From contig JAACZU010000003.1 of the NCBI GenBank assembly GCA_009996615.1, forward strand, positions 62,001 through 126,000: a DNA stretch of 64,000 nucleotides, written 5' to 3'. The DNA comes from Rhodanobacteraceae bacterium (lineage in GTDB: Bacteria; Pseudomonadota; Gammaproteobacteria; Xanthomonadales; Rhodanobacteraceae). Position numbers and translations under genes: made by a program. Below the pieces are notes generated by a model. It was not told the DNA's origin, searched no databases, and saw nothing but the letters and a program-made list of their open reading frames with translations. The stretch's first letter is position 1; each line of letters begins with the position of its first letter. Positions 35,158-44,627 of the stretch are shown piece after piece.

Positions 35158-35585
35158 TGCCAATTGCCGTAATCGGCGTTGACGCCGTCACCGCCGGCCT
35201 GGCCGTCCTTGCCGAGGAAGATGATGTCGAAGTCGCCGTGCTCGCCGGGCGCCTTGTACTGGAACGGCCGGCCGAACGGATCCTTCAGGTCCGACTGCTT
35301 GGCGTACGGGCCCTGCCAGTTCGGCGCGTTGCCGGGCTTGCTGACCAGGTCGTCCAGGCGCGCCGGCGGCGAGCCGTTGTCGAGCGCATAGGCCTCGACC
35401 TTGCCGGCCAGCGCCTGCACCTGCGCCTTGCCCGAGCCGTACTTGCCCTTGTCGACGTTCTTGCCGACCTGCTGCACGACGATGCCGGCGACGATGCCGA
35501 TCAGCACGATCACGGCCAGCATTTCGATTAGGCTGAAGCCGGCCGCGCGCGACGGGCGACGGATGTTGCGGTATGGGTTGCTCAT
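35154..35585 (-). CDS. gspG: Type II secretion major pseudopilin GspG/XpsG
   Basis: A 143-residue major pseudopilin that polymerises into the pseudopilus. The leader MSNPYRNIRRPSRAAG is followed by FSLIEMLAVIVLIGIVAGIV with Glu at position 5. The body shows the GspG signatures KVEAYALDNGSPPARLDDLV, GPYAKQSDLKDPFGRPFQYK and the calcium-loop region GKDGQAGGDGVNADYGNW with its acidic residues. The ATG at 35585 is chosen because the upstream extension is not a leader; GAGGA lies 11 nt upstream. Confidence 0.95.
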   Translation of the reverse strand: MSNPYRNIRRPSRAAGFSLIEMLAVIVLIGIVAGIVVQQVGKNVDKGKYGSGKAQVQALAGKVEAYALDNGSPPARLDDLVSKPGNAPNWQGPYAKQSDLKDPFGRPFQYKAPGEHGDFDIIFLGKDGQAGGDGVNADYGNWQ

Positions 35586-35650
35586 GGTTGGTTTGGTCCT
35601 CTGTGTTTCTGGTTCAAGCACCGCATGTCTCGTGAGGACATGCGGCGAAA

Positions 35651-35726
35651 GCTGGATCCCGGCCTGCGCCGGGATGACGAATGTGCAGGGCTTTTCCGAA
35701 TCCCGAATCTCGAATCCCCAATCCCG
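35651..35726. repeat. Half palindrome plus heptamer array between gspF and gspG
   Basis: GCTGGATCCCGGC-CTGCGCCGGGATGACG (35651-35680) is half of the element seen whole at 7622-7700. It is followed by degenerate GAATCCC heptamers at 35695-35726. The two fill the gap after the gspF stop. Confidence 0.7.
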
Positions 35727-35730
35727 GCTC

Positions 35731-36948
35731 TTATTGCACCGCCCCCGCGATGTTCATGATCGGCAGCACGATCGCCAGCATGATGAACGCGACGAGCACG
35801 GTCATCACGATCGTGGTTGCCGGCACCAGCGCGGCGAGCAGGCGGTCGAGCGTGTTCTTGACCTCGATGTCGAACGTGTCGGCGACCTTCATCAGCATGC
35901 CGTCGAGTTCGCCCGACTCCTCGCCGACGCTGATCATCTGCAGCGCGAGTTTCGGAAAGCGCTTGGACTGGGTCAACGCATAGCCGAGGCCACCGCCGGT
36001 CTTGACCTCGTCGGCGGCCTGCTCGACCGATTCGGCCAGCACGCTGTTGGTCATCACGTTGCGCGCGACCGCCAGTCCCGACAGCAGCGGCACGCCGTTC
36101 TTCAGCAGCGTGCCGAGCGTGCGCGCCAGGCGCGCGGTCTCGACCTTGCGGATCACGTCGCCGACCATGCGCATGCGCAGCAGGCGCTCGTCGATCTTCA
36201 GCCGCGCGACCGGATCGGCCATCTGCCGGCGCAGCCAGCCGGCGCCGAACACGATTGCGGCCAGGATCACCCACCAGAAGCTCTGCAGCACCTCGCCGAC
36301 GCCGAGCACGACCTTCGTGATCAGCGGCATCTCGACGTTCATGTCGGCGAACATCGGTGCGAACTGCGGCACCACGTAGACCAGCAGCACCATCAGCGAC
36401 ACCAGCACCATGCCGACCAGGAAGGCCGGATAGATCATCGCGTTGATCACGCTGCTCTTGAGCTGCGCGCTGCGCTCGAGGTAGTTGCCCAGGCGCTCGA
36501 GCGTCTCGTCGAGCGAGCCGCCGGCCTCGCCGGCGCGCACCATGTTCACGTACAGCTTGGAGAAACTGCCGTGCTCGGCCTCCAGCGCATCCGACAGCGG
36601 CGTGCCGCCGCGCACCTGGTCGCGGATGCGCTCGAGCATGCGCCTGGCCTTGTCGCTCTCGGGCAGGTCGAGCAGGATCTGCAGCGCGCGATCGAGCGGC
36701 TGGCCGGCGCCGAGCAGCGTCGCCAACTGCTGCGTGAACTGCACGATCTGCGCCTCGCGCAGCGTCGCGCGCTTGAACAATGCCGCGAACAAGCTGCCCG
36801 AATCGCCGCCGTCGGCCTCGCGCACCTCCAGCGGGATGTTGCCGGCATCCTGCAGCTTGCCGATCACCTCGTCGGGACTGGCCAGGTCGAACTGGCCTTC
36901 GAGCGTCTCGCCGGAGGGGGTGACGGCCTTGTAGTAGTAGAGGGTCAT
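35731..36948 (-). CDS. gspF: Type II secretion inner-membrane protein GspF/XpsF
   Basis: A 405-residue polytopic platform protein with two T2SSF domains: residues 70-195 (QLATLLGAGQPLDRALQIL, MVRAGEAGGSLDETLERL) and 270-395 (LARTLGTLLKNGVPLLSGL, MISVGEESGELDGMLMKVA). Three membrane segments are seen near 170-200, 220-245 and 375-400. It begins MTLYYYKAVTPSGETLEGQ, as expected; the in-frame upstream sequence is heptamer repeat. It is separated from gspE by a repeat pair rather than overlapping it. Confidence 0.95.
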   Translation of the reverse strand: MTLYYYKAVTPSGETLEGQFDLASPDEVIGKLQDAGNIPLEVREADGGDSGSLFAALFKRATLREAQIVQFTQQLATLLGAGQPLDRALQILLDLPESDKARRMLERIRDQVRGGTPLSDALEAEHGSFSKLYVNMVRAGEAGGSLDETLERLGNYLERSAQLKSSVINAMIYPAFLVGMVLVSLMVLLVYVVPQFAPMFADMNVEMPLITKVVLGVGEVLQSFWWVILAAIVFGAGWLRRQMADPVARLKIDERLLRMRMVGDVIRKVETARLARTLGTLLKNGVPLLSGLAVARNVMTNSVLAESVEQAADEVKTGGGLGYALTQSKRFPKLALQMISVGEESGELDGMLMKVADTFDIEVKNTLDRLLAALVPATTIVMTVLVAFIMLAIVLPIMNIAGAVQ

Positions 36949-36958
36949 TTCAGAGCGC

Positions 36959-37072
36959 GGATTCGGGATTCGGGATTCGGGATTGGGGACAGCGGGCGTC
37001 GTCGACGGTCGGATTCCGGGACGGCGGCTGTGGCGCTCTCCCGAATCTCCAATCCCCAATCCCGAATCCCGG
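36959..37072. repeat. Inverted pair of heptamer arrays between gspE and gspF
   Basis: GGGATTC units at 36959-36986 face GAATCCC-type units at 37039-37072 with about 52 bp between. It fills the only sizeable gap between the first two genes of the T2SS operon, so it may form a hairpin in the operon transcript. Confidence 0.75.
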
Positions 37073-37080
37073 CTTCACCA

Positions 37081-38823
37081 TCAGCTTTCCTGCGTCACGC
37101 GCAGCACTTCCTCGATCGTGGTCTGGCCCTGCAGCGACTTGGCCAGGCCGTCCTCGAACATCGTGCGCATGCCTTCGGCGCGCGCCTGCTGCTCGATGTC
37201 GCCCATGCCGGCGTGCTGCATGATCTGGCGGCGGATCGCATCCGACATCACGAGGAATTCCATGATCGTGGTGCGGCCGAAGTAGCCGGTCGGGTTGGCG
37301 GCGGTCGAGCCGGGCTTGTACAGCCTGATCGGGCGCTCGTCGGTGAACCTGTCGAGCTGGTATTCGCGGATGACTTCGGGCATCGCCTCGAACGGCTGCG
37401 CGTTGGGGAGGTCGAGCCGGCGCACGAGGCGCTGCGCGAGGATGCCGTTGACGGTCGAGGTCAGCAGGTAGTCCTCCACGCCCATGTCGAGCATGCGCGT
37501 GATGCCGCCCGCGGCGTTGTTGGTGTGCAGCGTCGACAACACCAAGTGGCCGGTCAGCGCGGACTGGATCGCGATGCGCGCGGTCTCGAGGTCGCGCATT
37601 TCGCCGATCATGATGATGTCCGGGTCCTGGCGCACGATCGAGCGCAGCGCGTGCGAGAAGTCCAGGCCGATCTGCGGCTTGGCCTGGATCTGGTTGATGC
37701 CCTCGATCTGGTATTCGACCGGATCCTCGACCGTGATGATCTTGACGTCGGCCGTGTTGAGCTTGGACAGTGCGGTGTACAGCGTGGTGGTCTTGCCCGA
37801 ACCGGTCGGGCCGGTGACCAGCATGATGCCGTGCGGCAGGTCCAGCACGTTCATGAACTTCGGCAGGAACTCGTCGGTGAAGCCGAGCTTGTGGAAGTCG
37901 AACACGATCGCTTCGCGATCGAGGATACGCATCACCACCGACTCGCCGTAGGCGGTCGGCACGGTCGACACGCGCAGGTCCAGTTCCTTGCCCTGCACGC
38001 GGATCATGATGCGGCCGTCCTGCGGCAGGCGGCGCTCGGCGATGTTCAGCTTGGCCATGATCTTGATGCGCGAGATCACCGCCGCGGTCGACGCCGCCGG
38101 CGGCGATTCGACCTCGTGCAGCACGCCGTCGATTCGGTAGCGCACCTTCAGGCGGTTCTCGAACGGCTCGACGTGGATGTCCGAGGCGCGCTGCTCGACC
38201 GCGCGCTGGATGATCAGGTTGACCAGGCGGATGACCGGCGCCTCCGACGCGAGGTCGCGCAGGTGCTCGATGTCGTCCTCGCTGCGGTTGTTCTCGTCGG
38301 TCAGGTTCTCGACGATCGTGCCCATCGCCGAGCGGCCGGAGCCGTAGTAGCGCTCGATCAGGTCGTCGATCTCGCTGCGCAGGCCGATGGTCAGCTTGAC
38401 CTTGCGCGCGGTGGCGAGCTCGAGCGCCTGCATCGGGAAGCGGTCGGCCGGATCGGCCACCAGCACGGTGACCTCGTCGTCGGTCTCGCCGATCGGGCAG
38501 ATGTGGTGGTGTTTGAGGAAGCGCACCGAGGTCTGCACGTTGGCCGGCGGCGCCTCCGGGAACTCCTTGGCCGACAGCAGCGGCAGCTCGAGCAGCTCTG
38601 ACACCGCGTCCGCCATCTCGCGCTCGGACACCAGGCCAAGCCGCGTCAGCAGCGACACCAGGCTGCCCGAGGCCGGATCCTCCTCGTGCAGGCGCCGACC
38701 GCGCGCGAGGTCGGTTTCCTTCAGGCGGCCGCGCGCGACCAGGAACTGGCAGATGCGCTCGTCGAGGCTGGGCTCGGCGACGGCTTCGGTGACGGCAGGT
38801 TCGAACGGTGCGACGGCGGCCAT
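37081..38823 (-). CDS. gspE: Type II secretion ATPase GspE/XpsE
   Basis: A 580-residue cytoplasmic secretion ATPase. N-terminal domains (residues 20-170) bind GspL; the core has VTGPTGSGKTTTLYTALSK (Walker A) near residue 345, IITVEDPVEYQIEGINQIQ (Asp box), ALRSIVRQDPDIIMIGEMRD (Walker B) and STLHTNNAAGGITRMLDMG (His box). Where many GspE proteins have a four-Cys zinc module between the His box and TGYxGRT, this protein reads LDLPNAQPFEAMPEVIREYQ onward with no cysteine at all. The ATG at 38823 has AGGGG four bases upstream. It is the first gene of the operon. Confidence 0.95.
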   Translation of the reverse strand: MAAVAPFEPAVTEAVAEPSLDERICQFLVARGRLKETDLARGRRLHEEDPASGSLVSLLTRLGLVSEREMADAVSELLELPLLSAKEFPEAPPANVQTSVRFLKHHHICPIGETDDEVTVLVADPADRFPMQALELATARKVKLTIGLRSEIDDLIERYYGSGRSAMGTIVENLTDENNRSEDDIEHLRDLASEAPVIRLVNLIIQRAVEQRASDIHVEPFENRLKVRYRIDGVLHEVESPPAASTAAVISRIKIMAKLNIAERRLPQDGRIMIRVQGKELDLRVSTVPTAYGESVVMRILDREAIVFDFHKLGFTDEFLPKFMNVLDLPHGIMLVTGPTGSGKTTTLYTALSKLNTADVKIITVEDPVEYQIEGINQIQAKPQIGLDFSHALRSIVRQDPDIIMIGEMRDLETARIAIQSALTGHLVLSTLHTNNAAGGITRMLDMGVEDYLLTSTVNGILAQRLVRRLDLPNAQPFEAMPEVIREYQLDRFTDERPIRLYKPGSTAANPTGYFGRTTIMEFLVMSDAIRRQIMQHAGMGDIEQQARAEGMRTMFEDGLAKSLQGQTTIEEVLRVTQES

Positions 38824-38994
38824 GAATCCCCTAACACACAATGAATGGTCCGAAGGGACGCATTGTTCCACAACGGCTGTTGGCGAAACGTCAGGAAGAC
38901 CTTCGATCAGCCGGGCGCCCGCCGCATTCGGCGAAGCGGACGACCGTTCCGGGATGCCCGCCTGCGGAGGAGACAGGACGCGTCGCGGACTTGC

Positions 38995-39672
38995 CTAAGC
39001 GTCGCTTTGACCACCGGCGCCGCCCGCAGGTTCCCCACCTGCCCGCACCAGCCGTTCGATGAAGTCGCGGTTCAGGCCGATCCACAGCGCGGCCGGCACG
39101 ACCGCAGGCAGGATCAGGTAGCCGAACTGATAGACGAACGCAATCGCATCGGGCGGCAGACCGACGCTCGCGATCGCCGCCGCGCCCTCTGCGCCGGCGT
39201 CGAACGCGAGCGCCTTGAGCGCCTCGCCGACCATGCCAAACGCCTGGCACAGCCAGATCAGCGCGAACGCCAGCGCCATCTGCACCAGGCGCCGGCGCGA
39301 GGACAGCGGCGTTGCCATCGCCAGGCCGCTGAACAGCGGCAGCGAGTACGCGTAGACCATCGGGTTCAGCGTCGGCTCGAGCACACCGACGCCGCCCGGC
39401 CCGTCCGGACCCGGCGGCACCGTGACCGTCACCGCAGTGCCCAGGCGCACCAGGTAGCCGGCGCGCGCGACGACGCGGCCGGAGCCGTCGAGGATCTCGC
39501 CACCGAGCGCCATCGACGTGAACAGGTCGCCCCACATGCCCAGCAGCACCTGCTTGGCCAGCAGCATCGCCGGCCACACGAGCACCGGCGCGAACCAGAA
39601 CCACACGACGAAGCTGAGCGGCAGCCACAGCAGCGCCTTCAGCGCGAACTCGCGGATCGGGCTCGGCGTCAT
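38995..39672 (-). CDS. Conserved membrane protein of unknown function
   Basis: A 225-residue protein with hydrophobic segments near residues 8-40 (ALKALLWLPLSFVVWFWFAPVLVW), 108-120, 130-150 (LVQMALAFALIWLCQAFGMVG) and 175-197 (AFVYQFGYLILPAVVPAALW). Between the first two lies a probable periplasmic region with VLEPTLNPMVYAYSLPLF. The layout and the YQFGYLILPAVVPAALWIGL end recall proteins annotated as exosortase-associated membrane proteins, but no exosortase gene is in the window and I hold this only weakly. It lies 36 bp after the purL stop on the same strand and may be co-transcribed with it. Confidence 0.65.
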   Translation of the reverse strand: MTPSPIREFALKALLWLPLSFVVWFWFAPVLVWPAMLLAKQVLLGMWGDLFTSMALGGEILDGSGRVVARAGYLVRLGTAVTVTVPPGPDGPGGVGVLEPTLNPMVYAYSLPLFSGLAMATPLSSRRRLVQMALAFALIWLCQAFGMVGEALKALAFDAGAEGAAAIASVGLPPDAIAFVYQFGYLILPAVVPAALWIGLNRDFIERLVRAGGEPAGGAGGQSDA

Positions 39673-39708
39673 GTCAGGACCGCCCGCATCGAGACGGCGG
39701 CGCGCGCA

Positions 39709-42700
39709 TCACCCGACCCACGCGCGCGCGTTGCGGAACATGCGCATCCACGGCGAATCCTCGCCCCACTCGCGCGGGCGCCAGCTCATCTGCACGCTGC
39801 GGAACACGCGCTCGGGATGCGGCATCAGGATCGTCACGCGGCCGTCGGCGGCGGTGAAGCCGGCATGGCCGTGCGCCGAACCGTTCGAGTTCAGCGGGAA
39901 GCGCTCGGTCGCGTGGCCGGCGTTGTCGACGAAGCGCACGCTGGCTTGCGCGCGCTGCGCGTCGGCGGCGTCCGCGAACTGCGTGCGGCCCTCGCCGTGC
40001 GCGACCACGACCGGGATGCGCGAGCCGGCCATGCCGCGGAAGAACAGCGACGGCGAGTCGAGCACCTCGAGCGTGACCAGGCGCGCCTCGTACTGCTCGC
40101 TGGCGTTGCGCACGAACTGCGGCCAGTGCTCGGCGCCGGGCACGATCGCCTTCAGCTGCGCCAGCATCTGGCAGCCGTTGCAGACGCCGAGCGCGAACTT
40201 CGACGCATCGGCGAAGAACGCGGCGAACTCGTCGCGCAGGCGCGGGTGGTACAGGATCGACGCGGCCCAGCCGCGGCCGGCGCCGAGCACGTCGCCGTAG
40301 CTGAAGCCGCCACACGCGGCCAGGCCGTTGAATCCGTCCAGCGTGCGCCGGCCGGCGCCGAGGTCGCTCATGTGCACGTCGACCGCCTCGAAGCCGGCGC
40401 GCGTGAACGCGGCCGCCATCTCGATCTGGCCGTTGACGCCCTGCTCGCGCAGGATCGCCACGCGCGGGCGCGCGCCGGTGGCGATGTACGGCGCGGCGAT
40501 GTCCTCGGCCGGCACGAAGGTCAGGTGCGGCGTGATGCCGGGGTCGGCCTCGTCGCAGCGCCAGGCGTGCTCGCTGTCGGCCGTGGCCGGGTTGTCGCGC
40601 CGGCGCTGCATCGCGTGGCTGGTCTCCGACCACGCGCGCATCAGGTCGCTCCAGGCCCAGCGCGCGACCACCTCGTCGCCGCTGGTCAGTTTGACGCGCA
40701 GGCGCGCGCTCGGCCGGCCGACCGCGCGCGCGATGCCGGTGAGGCCGTGCGCGGCGAGCAGCGCCGCGAACGCGTCGCGGTCGCCGGCGCGCACCTGCAC
40801 CAGTGCGCCGAGCTCCTCGTTGAACAGCGCGGCGAGCGTGTTGTCGCTCCAGCCGGCGCGGTCGAGGTCGATGTCGAGGCCGCAGTGACCGGCCAGCGCC
40901 ATCTCGACCAGCGCGGCAAGCGCACCACCGTCGCTGCGGTCGTGGCAGGCCAGCAGCAGGCCCTGCGCGTTGGCGGCCTGGATCGCAGCGAAGAAGCGCG
41001 CGAACAGCGCCGGATCGTCGAGGTCCGGCGGCGCGCCGCCGCCACGCTCGAACACCTGCAGCAGCGCGCTGCCGCCCAGGCGCTGGCGGCCGAGGTCGAG
41101 CAGCCAGATCTCGCTGTCGCCCTGGTCGAGCACGAGCTGCGGCGTCAGCGCGCGGCGCACGTCGTCCACGCGCGCGAACGCGCTGACGATCAGCGAGACC
41201 GGCGAGACGGTGTCCTGCTGCGCCTGGCCGTCCTGCCAGCGCGTCTGCATCGACAGCGAGTCCTTGCCGACCGGGATCGACACGCCGAGCGCCGGGCACA
41301 GCTCGAGGCCGACCGCGCGCACCGCGTCGTACAGCGCGGCATCCTCGCCGTCGTGGCCGACCGCGGCCATCCAGTTCGCCGACAGGCGCACCTCGTCGAG
41401 CCTGACCGGCGCGGCGACGAGGTTGGTCAGCGCCTCGCCGACCGCCATGCGCGCGCTGGCGGCGGCGTCGAGCAGCGCCAGCGGCGTACGCTCGCCCATC
41501 GCCATCGCCTCACCGACGTAGCCCTCGAAATCGCTCAGCGTGACCGCGCAATCGGCCACCGGCACCTGCCACGGCCCGACCATCTGGTCGCGCGCGCACA
41601 GGCCGCCGACCGAACGGTCGCCGATCGTGACGAGGAACGCCTTGCTGCCGACCGCCGGCAGGCGCAGCACGCGCATGACCGCCTCGTCGAGCGTGATGCC
41701 GGCCAGGTCCGGCACCAGGTCGATGCGGCTTGGCCGGCGGCGCGCGTCGCGCTGCATGCGCGGCGGCTTGCCGAACAGCACGTCGAGCGGCAGGTCGATC
41801 GGCGAATGCCGGGAATCGGGAATCGGGAATCGGGAATCGGAAAGCAACAGGCGGCGTTCGGCGGTAGCGTAGCCGACGACGGCGAACGGGCAGCGTTCGC
41901 GCGCGCAGATCGCCTCGAACGCGGGCAGGTCCTGCGGACGCACGCCGAGCACGTAGCGTTCCTGCGATTCGTTGCACCAGATCTGCATCGGCGACAGCTG
42001 CGGGTCGTCGCTCGGGATCGCGCGCAGGTCGATGCGGCCGCCGACGCCGGAGTCGTTGAGGAGTTCCGGGATCGCGTTGGAGAGGCCGCCGGCGCCGACG
42101 TCGTGGATCGACACGATCGGGTTGGCCGCGCCGCGCGCCCAGCATGCGTCGATGACTTCCTGGCAGCGGCGTTCCATCTCCGGGTTGTCGCGCTGCACCG
42201 AGGCGAAGTCGAGCTGCTCGGAGCTGGCGCCGGCCGCCATCGACGAGGCGGCGCCGCCGCCCAGGCCAATCAGCATGGCCGGGCCACCGAGCACGATCAC
42301 CGCATCGCCGTCCTGCAGCGCGCCCTTGTCGACGTGCGGCGCGCGCAGGTTGGCGAGGCCGCCGGCGATCATGATCGGCTTGTCGTAGCCGTGGCGCAGG
42401 TGCGGCGAGGCGGTGGCCTGCTCGAACGTGCGGAAATAGCCGCCCAGGCACGGCCGGCCGAATTCGTTGTTGAACGCGGCGCCGCCGAGCGGCGCGTCGC
42501 GCATGATCTCGAACGCGCTGGCGAAGCGCGGCGGCAGCGGGCGCTCCTTTTCCCACGGGCGCGGCAGGCCTGGGATGCGCAGATGCGAGACGGTGAAGCC
42601 GACCAGGCCCGCCTTCGGCTTGCCGCCGCGGCCGGTCGCGCCTTCGTCACGGATCTCGCCGCCCGAGCCAGTCGAGGCGCCTGGATACGGCGAGATCGCG

Positions 42701-43578
42701 GTCGGGTGGTTGTGCGTCTCGACCTTGATCGCGTACGGCGTGTCCTCGACGTGTACGCCATAGGTCGCGTCATCCGGGCTGGCGAAGAAGCGCGCGGCCG
42801 GGCTGCCGGCGATCACCGCGGCGTTGTCGTGGTAGGCCGACAGCGTGTGCGCGGGCGAGGCCTCGTGCGTGTGCTTGATCATCGCGAACAGCGACTTCGG
42901 CTGCGCGACGCCGTCGAGCGTGAACGAGGCGTTGAAGACCTTGTGCCGGCAGTGCTCGGAGTTGGCCTGCGCGAACATCATCAGCTCGGCGTCGGACGGA
43001 TCGCGGCCGAGTTCGCCGTAGCGCTCGGCCAGGTAGGCGATCTCGTCGGCCGCCAGCGCGAGGCCGAGGCGCGCATTGGCCGCCTCGAGCGCGGCCTGCG
43101 CATCGTCACCGAGCACGACGCGCGCTAGCGGCGCCGGCGCACCGGCGTCGAACAGGTGCGCAGTGTCGGCGAGCGTGGCGACCACCGACTGCGTCATCGG
43201 ATCGTGCAGCACGCGCGTCGCCGCGGCCCACGCGGCGCTGTCCGGCGCCGGCATGCCGTCCAGCTCGAACGCGAGGCCGCGCTCGATGCGCCGCACCGGG
43301 AAGTCGCAGTCGACGAGGATGTCGGTCGCCTTGCTCGACCACGGCGAGCGCGTACCGAGCCGCGGCACGACCCACAACGTGGCCGGCTGCGCCGGTCCCG
43401 GCCGGGCTTGGATCACCTCGCACAAGCGCCCGGTGTCGAGCGCGCTGGCATCGGCGTCAATGAAGTAGACGTGCCGCGCCGCCTGCAGGCGGACACCGGG
43501 CGCATGGCGCGCGAGCTCGGCGTTGAGGCGGTCGATGCGGAAGGGGGAAAGCGCGGGCAGGCCGTCGAGGGCGATCAT
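39709..43578 (-). CDS. purL: Phosphoribosylformylglycinamidine synthase PurL
   Basis: A 1289-residue large-type enzyme that converts FGAR, glutamine and ATP to FGAM in purine synthesis. It has a PurS-like N-terminal region, two AIRS-type ATP-binding halves ([19 protein letters not shown] near residue 205, the [18 protein letters not shown] helix) and a C-terminal glutaminase from about residue 1035 ([20 protein letters not shown], nucleophile in LGVCNGCQM, catalytic His in PHPERVFR). At about residue 585, between [12 protein letters not shown] and PIDLPLDVL, the sequence [11 protein letters not shown] is translated heptamer repeat. The corresponding E. coli loop is about five residues shorter. 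The ATG is fixed by [14 protein letters not shown]. Confidence 0.96.
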   Translation of the reverse strand: MIALDGLPALSPFRIDRLNAELARHAPGVRLQAARHVYFIDADASALDTGRLCEVIQARPGPAQPATLWVVPRLGTRSPWSSKATDILVDCDFPVRRIERGLAFELDGMPAPDSAAWAAATRVLHDPMTQSVVATLADTAHLFDAGAPAPLARVVLGDDAQAALEAANARLGLALAADEIAYLAERYGELGRDPSDAELMMFAQANSEHCRHKVFNASFTLDGVAQPKSLFAMIKHTHEASPAHTLSAYHDNAAVIAGSPAARFFASPDDATYGVHVEDTPYAIKVETHNHPTAISPYPGASTGSGGEIRDEGATGRGGKPKAGLVGFTVSHLRIPGLPRPWEKERPLPPRFASAFEIMRDAPLGGAAFNNEFGRPCLGGYFRTFEQATASPHLRHGYDKPIMIAGGLANLRAPHVDKGALQDGDAVIVLGGPAMLIGLGGGAASSMAAGASSEQLDFASVQRDNPEMERRCQEVIDACWARGAANPIVSIHDVGAGGLSNAIPELLNDSGVGGRIDLRAIPSDDPQLSPMQIWCNESQERYVLGVRPQDLPAFEAICARERCPFAVVGYATAERRLLLSDSRFPIPDSRHSPIDLPLDVLFGKPPRMQRDARRRPSRIDLVPDLAGITLDEAVMRVLRLPAVGSKAFLVTIGDRSVGGLCARDQMVGPWQVPVADCAVTLSDFEGYVGEAMAMGERTPLALLDAAASARMAVGEALTNLVAAPVRLDEVRLSANWMAAVGHDGEDAALYDAVRAVGLELCPALGVSIPVGKDSLSMQTRWQDGQAQQDTVSPVSLIVSAFARVDDVRRALTPQLVLDQGDSEIWLLDLGRQRLGGSALLQVFERGGGAPPDLDDPALFARFFAAIQAANAQGLLLACHDRSDGGALAALVEMALAGHCGLDIDLDRAGWSDNTLAALFNEELGALVQVRAGDRDAFAALLAAHGLTGIARAVGRPSARLRVKLTSGDEVVARWAWSDLMRAWSETSHAMQRRRDNPATADSEHAWRCDEADPGITPHLTFVPAEDIAAPYIATGARPRVAILREQGVNGQIEMAAAFTRAGFEAVDVHMSDLGAGRRTLDGFNGLAACGGFSYGDVLGAGRGWAASILYHPRLRDEFAAFFADASKFALGVCNGCQMLAQLKAIVPGAEHWPQFVRNASEQYEARLVTLEVLDSPSLFFRGMAGSRIPVVVAHGEGRTQFADAADAQRAQASVRFVDNAGHATERFPLNSNGSAHGHAGFTAADGRVTILMPHPERVFRSVQMSWRPREWGEDSPWMRMFRNARAWVG
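41811..41840. repeat. Heptamer array inside purL
   Basis: Four perfect GGGAATC units plus GG (41811-41840), read on the minus strand as SRFPIPDS within purL. It is the same unit as the intergenic arrays at 9523-9617 and 35061-35147, here without an inverted partner. Confidence 0.88.
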
Positions 43579-43714
43579 GGCGCGGGCGGTAGCGGGCAGC
43601 CCCTTATGATAGCGGATCGGCGCTGGAAGCTAGGGATTGGAGCGAGGGATCAGGGGATAGGGATTAGGGGCGAGGGTCCGAAAATTGGACGCTTCCCCGG
43701 CTGCCCAGCGCCCG

Positions 43715-43786
43715 GCGGGAGCAGCGGAAGCCGCAATGCCGTTGCCTCTCGCCGACGAAGGGCATCGCGCCTGCCGGCGCTCCCAC
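43715..43786. repeat. 70-bp palindromic dispersed repeat, copy 3
   Basis: GGCGGGAGCAGCGGAAGCCGC and GCGCCTGCCGGCGCTCCCAC form the arms, with inner GCAATGCC and GGCATCGC. It matches the copies at 5693-5763 and 13748-13822. Confidence 0.75.
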
Positions 43787-43834
43787 AGGGCTGGTCCGCG
43801 CCGTGACTCGGGCCCGCATCCCGCTCCCGAAACG

Positions 43835-43862
43835 ACGACGCCCGGCCAAGGCCGGGCGTCGT
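43835..43862 (-). terminator. Hairpin terminator of dsbC
   Basis: On the minus strand ACGACGCCCGGCC, loop TT and GGCCGGGCGTCGT form a perfect 13-bp stem, followed by CGTTTC. It lies 30 bp after the dsbC stop. The short T-run suggests partial Rho-independence. Confidence 0.65.
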
Positions 43863-43891
43863 GCGCAATGACGGCGGACGCCGCCGAGACT

Positions 43892-44617
43892 TTACTTGTC
43901 GAGTGCCTGCAGGCGCGCCAGCAGCTGGTCCGGCGCGAGGTAGCCGCCGATCTTGGTGCCGTCCGGGGCCATGATCGCCGGGGTGCCGTCGACGCCGACC
44001 TGCATGCCGAGCGTGAACTGCTCGGCGACCGGGTTGTCGCACTTCGCCGGTGCCGGCTCGGTACCGGCCTTGGCCGCGGTGAAGGCGGCCTTGCGGTCCT
44101 TCGCGCACCACACCGACACGGCCTTGTCGTAGGACGGCGTGCCGAGGCCGCTGCGCGGGAAGAACACGTAGTCGACCTCGATGCCGCGCTGGTTGATCTC
44201 GGCGATCTCCGAATGCAGCTTGCGGCAGTAGCCGCAGTCGATGTCGGTGAACACGGTGACCTTGTACTTGGCTTTGCCCGACGGCGCGAAGACGATGCGC
44301 TTGTCCTGCGGCACCGCATCGAGCTTGCGCTTGTTCTCGATCGCGAGGCGCGCACCGGTCAGGTCGCGCTTGGCCTGCGTGTCGTAAAGCGCACCCTGCA
44401 GCAGGTACTTGCCGTCGTCGCTGACGTAGACGAGCTGGCTGCCGATGATGACCTGGCGGAAGCCTGGCATCGGCGCGGCCTCGATCTGGTCGATCTTGGC
44501 CTGTGGCGCCAGCTCGGCCAGCGCCTTGCGCGCCGCGGCGTCGGCCGGCGGCTCGGCGGCATGGGCCAGCGGCAGCACGGCGGCGAGCGCGAGCGAGATC
44601 AGGTGGCGTGCATTCAT
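43892..44617 (-). CDS. dsbC: Thiol:disulfide isomerase DsbC (CGYC)
   Basis: A 241-residue periplasmic protein with a signal peptide (residues 1-21, cleavage after AHA). Residues 25-85 form the DsbC/DsbG dimerisation domain (GFRQVIIGSQLVYVSDDGKYLL). A thioredoxin domain follows with the active site DIDCGYCRKLH near residue 120 and the cis-Pro loop VGVDGTPAIMAPDG near residue 205. A second Cys pair (WCAKD, AKCDNP) is usual in DsbC. It should reshuffle wrong disulfides in exported proteins when reduced by DsbD. It lies 10 bp downstream of a paralogue and ends at a terminator. Confidence 0.93.
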   Translation of the reverse strand: MNARHLISLALAAVLPLAHAAEPPADAAARKALAELAPQAKIDQIEAAPMPGFRQVIIGSQLVYVSDDGKYLLQGALYDTQAKRDLTGARLAIENKRKLDAVPQDKRIVFAPSGKAKYKVTVFTDIDCGYCRKLHSEIAEINQRGIEVDYVFFPRSGLGTPSYDKAVSVWCAKDRKAAFTAAKAGTEPAPAKCDNPVAEQFTLGMQVGVDGTPAIMAPDGTKIGGYLAPDQLLARLQALDK

Positions 44618-44627
44618 GGATTCATCC

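Larger units (their letters stand above)
43579..43891. other. 313-bp intergenic region upstream of purL
   Basis: It contains degenerate heptamer-like GGGATTAGGG sequence (43625-43670), the third 70-bp palindrome (43715-43786) and the dsbC terminator (43835-43862). The purL promoter should be in the first 60 bp (43579-43640), but nothing convincing was found. No gene is supported. Confidence 0.6.

Noticed and set aside
38845-43128. A very long open frame on the plus strand opposite purL
   Set aside because: It lies antisense to a fully conserved gene, is Arg/Ala/Gly/His-rich as expected for the wrong strand of GC-rich DNA, and has no recognisable motif.
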